Below are positions 5,791-12,303 of a stretch of 12,600 nt of DNA, in pieces. Location of the stretch: the NCBI GenBank assembly GCA_002292165.1, contig DBBK01000263.1:4405-17004 (forward strand). Direction: 5' to 3'. This DNA is from Brevundimonas sp. UBA986 (GTDB taxonomy: Bacteria > Pseudomonadota > Alphaproteobacteria > Caulobacterales > Caulobacteraceae). The notes under the pieces are model-generated. The model ran no database searches. It saw only the letters and a program-made list of their open reading frames with translations, and was not told the origin of the DNA. How positions within the stretch are numbered: the first letter of the stretch is position 1; every line of letters starts with the position of its first letter. A program made the translations under genes and the position numbers.

Positions 5791-7116
5791 CTAGTTCACC
5801 GACGACACCCGCCAGACGACATTGCCGACGTCATCCGCCACCAGCAGGGCGCCCGTGCGGTCGGTCTGGACGCCCACCGGCCGGCCCCGCGCCTCGCCCT
5901 GGGCATTGAGGAAGCCGGTCAGGACGTCGCGCGGCCCGCCCGCCGGAACGCCATTGGCGAAGGGCACGAAGATGACCTTGTAGCCATTCGGCGCGCTACG
6001 GTTCCACGAGCCGTGCTGGCCGACGAAGGCCCCGTTGCGGAAGGCGGCGGGCAGGGTCGCGCTGTCCGAGAAGGTCAGGCCCAGCGAGGCCGTATGGGCC
6101 CCCAGCGCATAGTCGGGCCGGATCGCGCTGGCCACCAGCGCCGGGTTCTGCGGCTTGACCCGCTCGTCCACCGTCTGGCCGTAATAGCTGTACGGCCAGC
6201 CATAGAAGGCGCCCGGCGTGACCGAGGTCATGTAGTCGGGGACCAGATCATTGCCGATCTCGTCGCGCTCATTGACCGAGACCCACAGCTTGCCGCTCTC
6301 GGGGTTCCAGGCGAGGCCCACGGGGTTTCTGAGGCCCGAGGCATAGACGCGGCTGGCGCCCGTCGCCCGGTCGATCTCCAGGATGGCGGCGCGGTTGACC
6401 TCTTCCGCCATGCCGAAGTCGGCGACGTTCGAGTTGGAGCCCACCCCGACATAGAGCTTCGTTCCGTCGGGGCCGGCGACCAGACTCTTGGTCCAGTGGT
6501 GGTTCCGGCCGGCGGGGAGGTCGGTCAACTTGACCGGCGCCGCGGTGATCCGGGTCTGACCCGTCTGATAGGGGACGCTGACCACGGCGTCGGCGTTGGC
6601 GACATAGAGGCGGTCCCCGACCAGGGCCATGCCGAACGGCGACATCAGACCGCTCAGGAAGACGGTCTTCAGCTCCGCCGTTCCGTCGCCGTCGGCGTCG
6701 CGCAGCAGGGTGATGCGGTTCGGGCTCGGCGCCCGGGCCCCGGCCTTCTTCATGAACAGGCCCTGGAAGAAGCCCTTGATGCCTTCAGATTTCACCTCGG
6801 GCGGCTTGGGCGGGGCGTTGGTCTCAGCCACCAGGATGTCGCCGTTCGGCAGCCGGTACAGCCAGCGCGGATGGTTCAGGCCCGTGGCGAAGGGCTGGAC
6901 CTTCAGCCCCGCCGCCGGGGTCGGCATGGCGCCGGCCGGCCAGCCCACGGCCGGCGCCACCTTCACCGTCGGGAACAGACCCGAGTGCGGCGCGGGCAGG
7001 GTGGGGTTCGCTCCGAAGCCGACGGCGGGATCCAGCGCCTCCTGACCTCCGCAGGACGCCAGCATCAGGGCGGCGGCGCAGACGGCGACGGGGGCGGCGG
7101 TGAGCGATCGAGACAT
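5791..7116 (-). CDS. PQQ-type sugar/sorbosone dehydrogenase lipoprotein
   Basis: A 441-residue member of the glucose/sorbosone dehydrogenase family: six-bladed beta-propellers that oxidise aldoses or related sugars, typically with PQQ and calcium, outside the cytoplasm. The signal peptide ends in LMLASC, so Cys22 would be acylated (Gly at +2, outer membrane predicted). Propeller motifs follow: GLNHPRWLYRLPNGDILVAE about 79-98, a calcium-loop-like DADGDG about 140-145, NHHW at 205-208 (candidate active-site His), GPDGTKLYVGVGSNSN about 215-230, GLRNPVGLAWNPESGKLWVS about 261-280, FYGWPYSYYG about 304-313, GQHGSWNR about 367-374 and GALLVADD near the end. The substrate cannot be told from sequence, and no PQQ synthesis genes are in view. 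GAGG, seven bases before the ATG, overlaps the stop of the upstream lipocalin gene. Confidence 0.9.
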   Translation of the reverse strand: MSRSLTAAPVAVCAAALMLASCGGQEALDPAVGFGANPTLPAPHSGLFPTVKVAPAVGWPAGAMPTPAAGLKVQPFATGLNHPRWLYRLPNGDILVAETNAPPKPPEVKSEGIKGFFQGLFMKKAGARAPSPNRITLLRDADGDGTAELKTVFLSGLMSPFGMALVGDRLYVANADAVVSVPYQTGQTRITAAPVKLTDLPAGRNHHWTKSLVAGPDGTKLYVGVGSNSNVADFGMAEEVNRAAILEIDRATGASRVYASGLRNPVGLAWNPESGKLWVSVNERDEIGNDLVPDYMTSVTPGAFYGWPYSYYGQTVDERVKPQNPALVASAIRPDYALGAHTASLGLTFSDSATLPAAFRNGAFVGQHGSWNRSAPNGYKVIFVPFANGVPAGGPRDVLTGFLNAQGEARGRPVGVQTDRTGALLVADDVGNVVWRVSSVN

Positions 7117-7125
7117 GGACAGTCC

Positions 7126-7686
7126 TCAGTTGGGCAGCGGTGCGGGAAACTCGAGCCGGGCGGGATCATAGCCCAGCTGGCGGACGCGTTCGACGAGCCG
7201 CGCCAGTTCCGGCTGCGATGGAACGGTGCGGGTGTAGATCCACAGCCGGTCGAAGGTCGGATCGGCCGAGATAAACCAGCTGTAGTCCTCGGCATGGTCG
7301 AGGATCCAGAACTCCCAGGTCACCAGACCGCCGAAGTACCGGGCGCGGAATTTGGCATTGGTTCCGGGATCGAGAATGGTCGCGCGCGCGCCGATGGCCT
7401 TTTCCTTGCCGGTCGGGGTCTTGTCCTGACAGGTGTCGCGCAGGGTGAGGGCGGCGGGACCTGTGAGGGTGTAGCTCGTCGTTCCCGCCACGCAGCCGTC
7501 GGTCAGCCGCATCGGCAGCCGCCCGATCTCCAGCCAGCGGCCGGAATAAAGCCGTTCAGCGTCCACGGCCTTGGCCGGTTGCGGCGCCCGATATTGCGCA
7601 GGCGAGGGGGCCGTGGCGCAGGCGCTGAGCCCCGCCGAAAGCGCCAGCGCGGCCGAGGCGGCGAGGGCGAGGGATCGAAGGGACAT
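7126..7686 (-). CDS. Lipocalin lipoprotein (Blc-like)
   Basis: A 186-residue bacterial lipocalin. The signal peptide ends AGLSAC with acylated Cys23 and Ala at +2, predicting the outer membrane. The family signature GRWLEIGRLP (49-58) corresponds to the G-x-W of lipocalins, and DRLWIYTRT (146-154) to the YLWILSRT strand of E. coli Blc. WFISADP (137-143) and TWEFWILD (123-130) are the late beta strands. Cys65 and Cys86 may form a disulfide. Blc-type proteins bind fatty acids or lysophospholipids and are tied to envelope stress; that role here is by homology. ATG 7686 has GGAG nine bases upstream and a clean signal peptide; GTG 7701 is a less likely start. The gene ends nine bases before the dehydrogenase and should be cotranscribed with it. 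Confidence 0.9.
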   Translation of the reverse strand: MSLRSLALAASAALALSAGLSACATAPSPAQYRAPQPAKAVDAERLYSGRWLEIGRLPMRLTDGCVAGTTSYTLTGPAALTLRDTCQDKTPTGKEKAIGARATILDPGTNAKFRARYFGGLVTWEFWILDHAEDYSWFISADPTFDRLWIYTRTVPSQPELARLVERVRQLGYDPARLEFPAPLPN

Positions 7687-7769
7687 CGGGGCAGGCTCCA
7701 CGGCTGCGGTGACAACCTTCAGCTACGAACGCGGTTCCCGTCGCGATGCGGTCATCCTGTCGACACAAG

Positions 7770-7781
7770 AAGATATATCTT
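7770..7781. promoter_or_regulatory. AT-rich 12-base palindrome in divergent promoter region
   Basis: AAGATATATCTT is a perfect palindrome between the divergent lipocalin and DUF2218 genes, next to the DUF2218 promoter. The surrounding 7760-7810 stretch is strikingly AT-rich for this window. It could be an operator or contain the minus-strand -10 region for the lipocalin operon. Confidence 0.4.
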
Positions 7782-7796
7782 GAGAATTGTTCGCAA
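7780..7796. promoter_or_regulatory. Fur-like inverted repeat
   Basis: TTGAGAA-TTG-TTCGCAA is a 7-3-7 inverted repeat with one mismatch. Read as 7-1-7, TGAGAAT-T-GTTCGCA agrees with a TGAGAATnATTCTCA-type Fur site at all but two positions. It overlaps the -35 element of the candidate DUF2218 promoter, where a bound repressor would block RNA polymerase. Regulation by Fur is inferred from shape only. Confidence 0.4.
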
Positions 7797-7807
7797 CTGA
7801 CTATATG
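7780..7807 (+). promoter_or_regulatory. Candidate promoter of the DUF2218 gene
   Basis: TTGAGA (7780-7785) and TATATG (7802-7807) are 16 bases apart, with the start codon 26 bases beyond. Both hexamers are good sigma-70-like matches, and the leader then contains AGAAGGA as ribosome-binding site. The Fur-like inverted repeat at 7780-7796 covers the -35 element. Confidence 0.5.
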
Positions 7808-7833
7808 CGGAGCCCGACAGAAGGAATATCCCC

Positions 7834-8139
7834 ATGGCCGACACCGCCCCCACTTCACTGGCCCGGACCGAAACCGTTCACGCCAGCCGCTACCTGCAAC
7901 AACTGGCCAAACACTGGAGCCACAAGTTCGAGGTCCGCTTCACCCCCACGGCGGCGACCATCGACCTGCCGCTGGGCCGCTGCGAACTGACGGCGGACGA
8001 TCAGGCGCTGGAGGTGACGCTTAAAGGCACGCCCCACGTCGACATGGGCCGGTTCCAGACCGTCGTCGCCGAACACCTGCAGCGCTTCGGTTACCGCGAA
8101 ACCCTGACCTTCGACTGGCGCGACGCGAACCCGGCCTGA
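7834..8139 (+). CDS. DUF2218 family protein
   Basis: A 101-residue cytoplasmic protein of the DUF2218 family, whose function is unknown. Recognisable features are HASRYLQQLAKHWSHKF at 16-32 with three conserved histidines (16, 27, 30), a PLGRCEL strand around 46-52, and the ending AEHLQRFGYRETLTFDW at 79-95, matching the family's HL-RFafRE-l-W pattern. There is no signal peptide or membrane segment. AGAAGGA lies eight bases before the ATG. The gene stands alone between the divergent lipocalin gene and the ABC transporter 110 bases downstream. The conserved histidines and a Fur-like site over its promoter fit a link to iron, but this is inference. Confidence 0.88.
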   Translation: MADTAPTSLARTETVHASRYLQQLAKHWSHKFEVRFTPTAATIDLPLGRCELTADDQALEVTLKGTPHVDMGRFQTVVAEHLQRFGYRETLTFDWRDANPA

Positions 8140-8183
8140 AGTCGACCCGACGCCGAATTGTGTCAGCAGCCCCTTCCGGCGCC

Positions 8184-8212
8184 TTGAGGGTCTGAAGAAC
8201 GTCGCCATATTC
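8184..8212 (+). promoter_or_regulatory. Candidate promoter of the ABC exporter operon
   Basis: TTGAGG (8184-8189) and ATATTC (8207-8212) are 17 bases apart. The -35 is good, the -10 poor. Transcription would begin at or in the GC hairpin at 8213-8242, so the hairpin would sit at the very 5' end of the message. Judged by eye. Confidence 0.3.
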
Positions 8213-8242
8213 CCCCGCGCAGCCGGATGCCGGCGCGCGGGG
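8213..8242 (+). promoter_or_regulatory. Very stable hairpin masking the yadG-like ribosome-binding site
   Basis: CCCCGCGC (8213-8220) pairs with GCGCGGGG (8235-8242), and after a bulged A the inner GCCGG (8222-8226) pairs with CCGGC (8230-8234), leaving the three-base loop ATG. All 13 pairs are G-C. The 3' arm contains most of the Shine-Dalgarno sequence GGGGAG (8239-8244), which is five bases before the start codon at 8250. The folded RNA should hide the ribosome-binding site. No T-tract follows, so it is not a terminator. Its size and position suggest translational control. Confidence 0.6.
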
Positions 8243-8249
8243 AGCCTGC

Positions 8250-9218
8250 ATGACCTTGACGACCAATACGCCGCCGAAAGCGGCCCCCGTGATCACCATC
8301 GCGGGCCTGTCCAAGACCTACAAGTCCGGCCTCCAGGCCCTGAAGACGGTGGATCTGAGCATCGGCAAGGGCGAGATCTTCGCCCTGCTGGGGCCGAACG
8401 GGGCGGGCAAGACCACCCTGATCTCCATCGTCTGCGGCATCGTCACCCCCTCGACCGGCACGGTCGTCGCCGACGGCTTCGACATCCAGACCCAGTACCG
8501 TCAGGCCCGCTCGCGCATCGGTCTGGTGCCGCAGGAGCTGACCACCGACGCCTTCGAGACGGTCCTGGCCACCGTCACCTTCTCGCGGGGGCTGTTCGGC
8601 AAGGCGCCAAACCCGGCCTTCATCGAACAGGTGCTGCGCGACCTCAGCCTGTGGGACAAGAAGGACGCCAAGATCATGACCCTGTCCGGCGGCATGAAGC
8701 GCCGGGTCATGATCGCCAAGGCCCTGAGCCACGAGCCCGACATCCTCTTCCTCGACGAGCCCACGGCGGGCGTCGACGTCGAGCTGCGCCGCGACATGTG
8801 GCAACTGGTTCGCAAGCTGCGCGATCGCGGCGTGACCATCATCCTGACAACCCACTATATCGAGGAGGCCGAGGAGATGGCCGACCGGGTGGGCGTCATC
8901 CTCAAGGGCGAGCTGATCCTCGTCGAGGAGACGAAGGCCCTGATGAAGAAGCTGGGCAAGAAGACCCTGACGCTGAACCTCGCCGAGCCCATGGCCGCAG
9001 TCCCCGCCGAACTGGCCCAGTGGTCGCCCGTGCTCAAGAACGACGGCCATGAGCTGGAATACAGCTTCGACGCCAATGCCGACGATACCGGGGTGCCGTC
9101 CCTGATCCGGGCGCTGGAAAAGCTGGGCGTCGGCTTCAAGGACCTGAACACCAATCAGAGCTCGCTGGAAGACATCTTCGTCTCCCTTGTTCATCGCGAC
9201 AAAGGAGAAGTCGCATGA
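8250..9218 (+). CDS. yadG: ABC exporter ATPase, YadG-like
   Basis: A 322-residue ATP-binding subunit that powers the permease encoded next. All nucleotide-binding motifs are intact: Walker A GPNGAGKT (48-55), Q-loop Gln95 in LVPQE, signature LSGGM (145-149) in LSGGMKRRVMIAKAL, Walker B ILFLDE (165-170), D-loop AGVD (173-176) and switch His202 in TTH. The text around these, such as FETV, LWDKKDA, PTAGVDVELRRDMW and the C-terminal LEDIFVSLVH, follows E. coli YadG closely. The roughly 100 residues after the ATPase domain are the usual YadG extension. The transported substrate of YadGH is not established. Start ATG 8250 has GGGGAG five bases upstream, but that site lies in a strong hairpin. The stop overlaps the permease start by four bases (ATGA). 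Confidence 0.95.
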   Translation: MTLTTNTPPKAAPVITIAGLSKTYKSGLQALKTVDLSIGKGEIFALLGPNGAGKTTLISIVCGIVTPSTGTVVADGFDIQTQYRQARSRIGLVPQELTTDAFETVLATVTFSRGLFGKAPNPAFIEQVLRDLSLWDKKDAKIMTLSGGMKRRVMIAKALSHEPDILFLDEPTAGVDVELRRDMWQLVRKLRDRGVTIILTTHYIEEAEEMADRVGVILKGELILVEETKALMKKLGKKTLTLNLAEPMAAVPAELAQWSPVLKNDGHELEYSFDANADDTGVPSLIRALEKLGVGFKDLNTNQSSLEDIFVSLVHRDKGEVA

Positions 9219-9982
9219 CCTTCAACGCTTACGGCGTCTGGGCCATCTATCGTTTCGAGATGGCGCGGGCACTGCGCACCCTGTGGCAGTCGGTGGTCAC
9301 CCCGGTCATCACAACGGCCCTCTATTTCGTCGTCTTCGGCTCGGCCATCGGCGGCCATATGAACTCGGTCGACGGCGTGCCCTACGGCGCCTTCATCGTG
9401 CCGGGCCTGATCATGCTCAGCCTGTTCACCCAGTCGATCTTCAACGCCTCCTTCGGCATCTACTTCCCCAAGTTCACGGGCACGATCTACGAGATCCTGT
9501 CGGCGCCGGTCAGTTCGATGGAGATCGTCATCGCCTATGTCGGGGCGGCGGCGACCAAGTCGGCGGTGCTGGGGCTGATCATCCTGTTGACCGCCTCCTT
9601 CTTCGTGCCGCTGCAGATCCTGCATCCGGTGGCCATGTTCGCCATGCTGGTGCTGATCTCGGTCACCTTCAGCCTGTTCGGCTTCATCATCGGCGTCTGG
9701 GCCAACGGCTTCGAACAGCTGCAGATGATCCCGATGCTGATCGTCACGCCCCTGACCTTCCTCGGCGGCTCCTTCTATTCGATCGACATGCTGCCTCCGG
9801 CCTGGCGGACCATCACCCTGTTCAACCCCGTGGTCTATCTGATCTCAGGCTTCCGCTGGACTTTCTACGGGGCCGGGGATGTGGGGGTGGGTTACAGCGT
9901 CCTGGCGACCCTGGGCTTCCTCGCCGTCTGTCTGGTCATCGTCGGCTGGATCTTCAAGACGGGCTACCGGCTGAAGAACTGA
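9215..9982 (+). CDS. yadH: ABC exporter permease, YadH-like (ABC-2 type)
   Basis: A 255-residue integral membrane subunit with six hydrophobic segments, about residues 27-45, 56-80, 106-132, 137-163, 170-190 (with the re-entrant-type LTPLTFLGGSFYSIDMLPP region) and 228-250. Family landmarks include PVITTALYFVVFGSAIG, FIVPGLIML, LSAPVSSMEIVIAYVGAA, TPLTFLGGSFYS and FNPVVYLISGFRW, all very close to E. coli YadH. It pairs with the ATPase just upstream: the ATGA overlap indicates translational coupling and fixed stoichiometry. The AAAGGAG at 9201-9207, inside the end of the ATPase gene, is its ribosome-binding site. Length is normal and nothing is missing. The substrate is unknown; ABC-2 exporters carry lipids, polysaccharides or drugs. 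Confidence 0.94.
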   Translation: MTFNAYGVWAIYRFEMARALRTLWQSVVTPVITTALYFVVFGSAIGGHMNSVDGVPYGAFIVPGLIMLSLFTQSIFNASFGIYFPKFTGTIYEILSAPVSSMEIVIAYVGAAATKSAVLGLIILLTASFFVPLQILHPVAMFAMLVLISVTFSLFGFIIGVWANGFEQLQMIPMLIVTPLTFLGGSFYSIDMLPPAWRTITLFNPVVYLISGFRWTFYGAGDVGVGYSVLATLGFLAVCLVIVGWIFKTGYRLKN

Positions 9983-10041
9983 TCGGACGCTCTGGCCTGA
10001 AGCGCGTGTAACGCTCGGGTCACGAAAGGGTCGAACTGCGC

Positions 10042-10054
10042 CGCCATTGTGGCG
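10042..10054 (+). other. Small hairpin after the ABC exporter operon
   Basis: CGCCA-TTG-TGGCG is a perfect 5-3-5 inverted repeat 60 bases after the permease stop, followed by TTCCCGTTG rather than a run of T. It could be a weak terminator for the exporter operon or a leader element of the next gene. The rest of the 120-base gap shows only the next gene's ribosome-binding site. Confidence 0.25.
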
Positions 10055-10102
10055 TTCCCGTTGTAACGTCCGCACGGTTCCCGCCGACGGACCGGAGTGC
10101 GC

Positions 10103-11263
10103 ATGTCCGACAAGACCCCGGAAAATCAGCCGTCCGCCGAGACGGGGACGCCCGCCGCCGGAGCGCCGTCGGCTCCCGAGGGCGGTGCGCGGCGTCCGCT
10201 CCAGTGGGGACGGCCGCCGTCCCAGGTCTTCCACGTCGGCCCCCTGCCCAAGGGGCCGCCGATCGCTCTTGCGCCACGGCCCCAAGCTCAGCCTCCGGCC
10301 TCCGCCCAATCCTCGCCCCCGATATCGGGCGCCGGTTCGACGGTCGCTCCCATCCGTCAGGGTCAACCCGGCGCCCGCCCGGCCGCGACCGGCCGCGGCG
10401 GCATCTACAGCGGCTCCCTGATCCCGCGCGCCCGGCCGGATAAGGGGTTCGGGACCCTTCCCCCCGTCGCCAACCCGCCCGTTGCAAAGCCGTTTGCGCC
10501 GACCCCGACCCCCGTTCCGAGCCTGGCCGAACACCCGGCGCGCAAGGCTCTGGCAGCGGCACCGCGTCCCGCGCCCGCCGCTGATCCGGTTGTCCCGCCG
10601 CACGCCCCCGCCGCGCCGGTGGAGGCTCTGGCGCCCGCGCAGGCACAGTCCTGGCCGGACACCACCGTGCGCCCCCTGCCCGAGGCCGCCACGCCGCCCC
10701 GGACGGTCGCCCCTGCTCCTGCCAGCGCGCAGGTTCCGCCTCAGGCTCCGGCCCTTGCCCGCACGACCGCCAGAAAGAGCTCCGGCTGGCTGCCGCTCTA
10801 CCTCGGCGCCGGGGTAGTGGTCATTGCCGCGATCGCCGCCGCCGTCTGGGTCCTGCGTCCCAAACCCGCCGAGCCGCCGGCCCCGGTCGAGACGGCGCCC
10901 GTCGCCGCGCCTGTCCAGCCGACTGTCACGCCTGAACCGGTTCCGCTCGACGCCGGTATCGTGGCTGAGACCGCCGCGCCTGTCGTCCAGCCCGCCCCGA
11001 CGCCGGCGCCGGTTTCGACGGCCGCCCGCCCGGCCGCCCCGATCACGACCTCGCCTCGACTGGCCGCCACGGCCCCGGCGGGACCCGCCGGTTCGGCCCC
11101 TCGCCCGGCGACCACACCCTCGACGACACCGGCCGCCCCGCCGCCGCAGATCGTTGTAGCCCCGCTGCCGACGGCGCCCGTCGCTCCGCCGCCGACCGCC
11201 GCGCGGCCGCAGACAAACGACCCCGACGCCCCGATCACGACGCGGCCCCAGCCGTTGGATTAA
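10103..11263 (+). CDS. Large Pro/Ala-rich single-pass membrane protein
   Basis: A 386-residue protein of unknown function. Residues 1-228 are Pro/Ala/Arg-rich and without recognisable domains; the least repetitive part is RRPLQWGRPPSQVFHVGPLP (about 30-49) and GRGGIYSGSLIPRARP (about 97-112). Residues 229-251 are the only membrane span (WLPLYLGAGVVVIAAIAAAV), after a basic ARTTARK, so the N-terminal part should be cytoplasmic. The last 135 residues are a Pro/Ala/Thr-rich periplasmic tail containing QIVVAPLP and ending ITTRPQPLD. ATG 10103 is chosen for GGAG five bases upstream; GTG 10097 overlaps that site. The plan (disordered N-part, basic patch, TM, Pro-rich tail) and the IVV-PL motif echo the protein at 5149-5685. 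The bulk is probably intrinsically disordered. A role in envelope or cell-pole organisation is only a guess. Confidence 0.82.
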   Translation: MSDKTPENQPSAETGTPAAGAPSAPEGGARRPLQWGRPPSQVFHVGPLPKGPPIALAPRPQAQPPASAQSSPPISGAGSTVAPIRQGQPGARPAATGRGGIYSGSLIPRARPDKGFGTLPPVANPPVAKPFAPTPTPVPSLAEHPARKALAAAPRPAPAADPVVPPHAPAAPVEALAPAQAQSWPDTTVRPLPEAATPPRTVAPAPASAQVPPQAPALARTTARKSSGWLPLYLGAGVVVIAAIAAAVWVLRPKPAEPPAPVETAPVAAPVQPTVTPEPVPLDAGIVAETAAPVVQPAPTPAPVSTAARPAAPITTSPRLAATAPAGPAGSAPRPATTPSTTPAAPPPQIVVAPLPTAPVAPPPTAARPQTNDPDAPITTRPQPLD

Positions 11264-11291
11264 GCCTCTGGATTGAGGGAAAGCCCCGTGC

Positions 11292-11669
11292 CTAGCGCAG
11301 GGTGATATAGCCTCGCTCGACCATGCGACGCAGCCCCTCATAGGCCTCGGCCAGCTCCTCATAGGCGCTGCGGTGGGCGGTCAGGCGGGCGGTCTGGTCG
11401 GGCGTCACGGGCGAGCCGGATTCCGACAGGCGCAGGGCCTCGGACACCCATTTGGTCCGGGCTGTGGCCACCGTCACCGCCAGCCGCTGGAAGGTCGACG
11501 GGTCGATGACCGACAGGGCCGCGCCGATCACCTCGCGGTTGGAGATGAAGGCGGTGTAGTCGATCTGCTCCATCAGGCCACGCAGCTTGCGGACCTCGCT
11601 CGGATCGCTGTCCTGGGGCTCGAAATGGTCGCGGGTGCGGCGCGTGCTCGAGGTCATGATGCTCGACAT
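11292..11669 (-). CDS. Small helical protein of unknown function
   Basis: A 125-residue cytoplasmic protein with no signal peptide or membrane span. After a polar N-terminus (MSSIMTSSTRRTRDHFEPQD) it is almost entirely predicted helix: EVRKLRGLMEQIDYTAFIS, REVIGAALSVI, TFQRLAVTVATARTKWVSEALRLSE and YEELAEAYEGLRRMVERGYI, with moderate charge. I do not recognise the family. The ATG at 11669 has GAGGA seven bases upstream; ATG 11657 (Met5) is the alternative. It converges with the Pro-rich gene, whose stop is only 28 bases away with no evident terminator between, and is divergent from the DUF305 gene. Composition is ordinary for the window. Confidence is in its being a real gene, not in any function. 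Confidence 0.75.
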   Translation of the reverse strand: MSSIMTSSTRRTRDHFEPQDSDPSEVRKLRGLMEQIDYTAFISNREVIGAALSVIDPSTFQRLAVTVATARTKWVSEALRLSESGSPVTPDQTARLTAHRSAYEELAEAYEGLRRMVERGYITLR

Positions 11670-11795
11670 CGGTTCGTCCTCTGGCCTCTGGATGGCCGTT
11701 CAGAGCGGAGGTTGCGCCGCGCCGGTTAACGATCGGTTCCGGATCATCCCCAACTGCGACGTTCCGACCGCTGATCCTGTCTGGCGACGCTTCCG

Positions 11796-11809
11796 GAATC
11801 GCGCGAGTC
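11796..11809. promoter_or_regulatory. Two closely spaced GANTC (CcrM-type) sites
   Basis: GAATC (11796-11800) and GAGTC (11805-11809) are nine bases apart, 26-39 bases before the start of the DUF305 gene. GANTC is the target of the cell-cycle methylase CcrM of alphaproteobacteria, and clustered sites in promoters can tie transcription to replication. The other intergenic regions I read lacked GANTC. The remainder of the 165-base divergent gap (11670-11834) contains no gene. Confidence 0.35.
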
Positions 11810-11823
11810 TTCCGCCACGGAAG
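11809..11823 (+). other. Hairpin abutting the DUF305 ribosome-binding site
   Basis: CTTCCG-CCA-CGGAAG is a perfect 6-3-6 inverted repeat. Its last three bases are the first three of the Shine-Dalgarno sequence AAGGGGG (11821-11827), so folding would partly cover the ribosome-binding site, leaving GGGG free. It may modulate translation or be incidental. Confidence 0.35.
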
Positions 11824-11834
11824 GGGGACGGGTG

Positions 11835-12284
11835 ATGATGCGGGAGCGACCTTACATGCGGCTGGCCATCGTCCTGTTCGGCGCCCTGATCGTGATGCTG
11901 GGGGTTGGTCACGCCCTGACGGCGCGGGCCGAGCATATCCACATCAGCGCCGACCACATCTATCTGGCCCTGATGGCCGTGGCGCCGATCGGGATCCTGC
12001 TGCTGTTCCTGCTGGGCGAGCTGTTTCCCAGCAAGAAGATGAACTACGGCCTCGGCTGCGCCTTCGCGGTGATCTTCGTGGGCGCCTTCGTCGGGGCCCG
12101 AACCCAGATCGGCGTCAGCGAGAGCGACTTCGCCGGGGCCATGATCAGCCACCATTCCCACGCCGTGACCCGCTGCGGAAACGCCAGCCTGAAAGACCCC
12201 CGGCTGATCGCCTTCTGCGAGCGCATGACCGCCCGCAACCACGCGGAAATCGCCGAGCTCGAACAGATTCTCGACAAACCCTGA
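11835..12284 (+). CDS. Membrane-anchored DUF305 protein
   Basis: A 149-residue protein with three membrane spans (about 9-29, 42-62 and 70-90) followed by a C-terminal DUF305 segment. The latter contains DFAGAMISHHSHAV (98-111), matching the family's M-I-x-H-H core, and DPRLIAFCERMTARNHAEIAELEQIL (121-146), matching the second helix that usually ends Q-x-x-E-I. His106, His107, His109, Cys114, Cys128 and His136 make a plausible metal-binding set; DUF305 proteins often occur near copper-resistance genes, though none is seen here. This copy is shorter than typical DUF305 domains. The start is uncertain among GTG 11832, ATG 11835 and ATG 11838; 11835 has AAGGGGG seven bases upstream. Location is the inner membrane with the His-rich segment after TM3. 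Confidence 0.85.
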   Translation: MMRERPYMRLAIVLFGALIVMLGVGHALTARAEHIHISADHIYLALMAVAPIGILLLFLLGELFPSKKMNYGLGCAFAVIFVGAFVGARTQIGVSESDFAGAMISHHSHAVTRCGNASLKDPRLIAFCERMTARNHAEIAELEQILDKP

Positions 12285-12303
12285 CGCTGCGTCATTGCGA
12301 AAT

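Noticed and set aside
6013..7800. 595-codon plus-strand open frame opposite the dehydrogenase and lipocalin genes
   Set aside because: It is the antisense shadow of two well-recognised genes; its His/Arg/Gly-rich composition matches no family.
8163..9194. 343-codon minus-strand open frame opposite the ABC ATPase
   Set aside because: The plus-strand gene has every ATPase motif; the opposite frame is low-complexity His/Gln/Gly.
9845..11362. Long open frame (about 505 codons) on the minus strand opposite the Pro-rich membrane protein gene
   Set aside because: It is Arg/Gly-rich nonsense typical of the antisense of GC-rich Pro/Ala codons, runs into the permease gene, and has no domain or ribosome-binding site.
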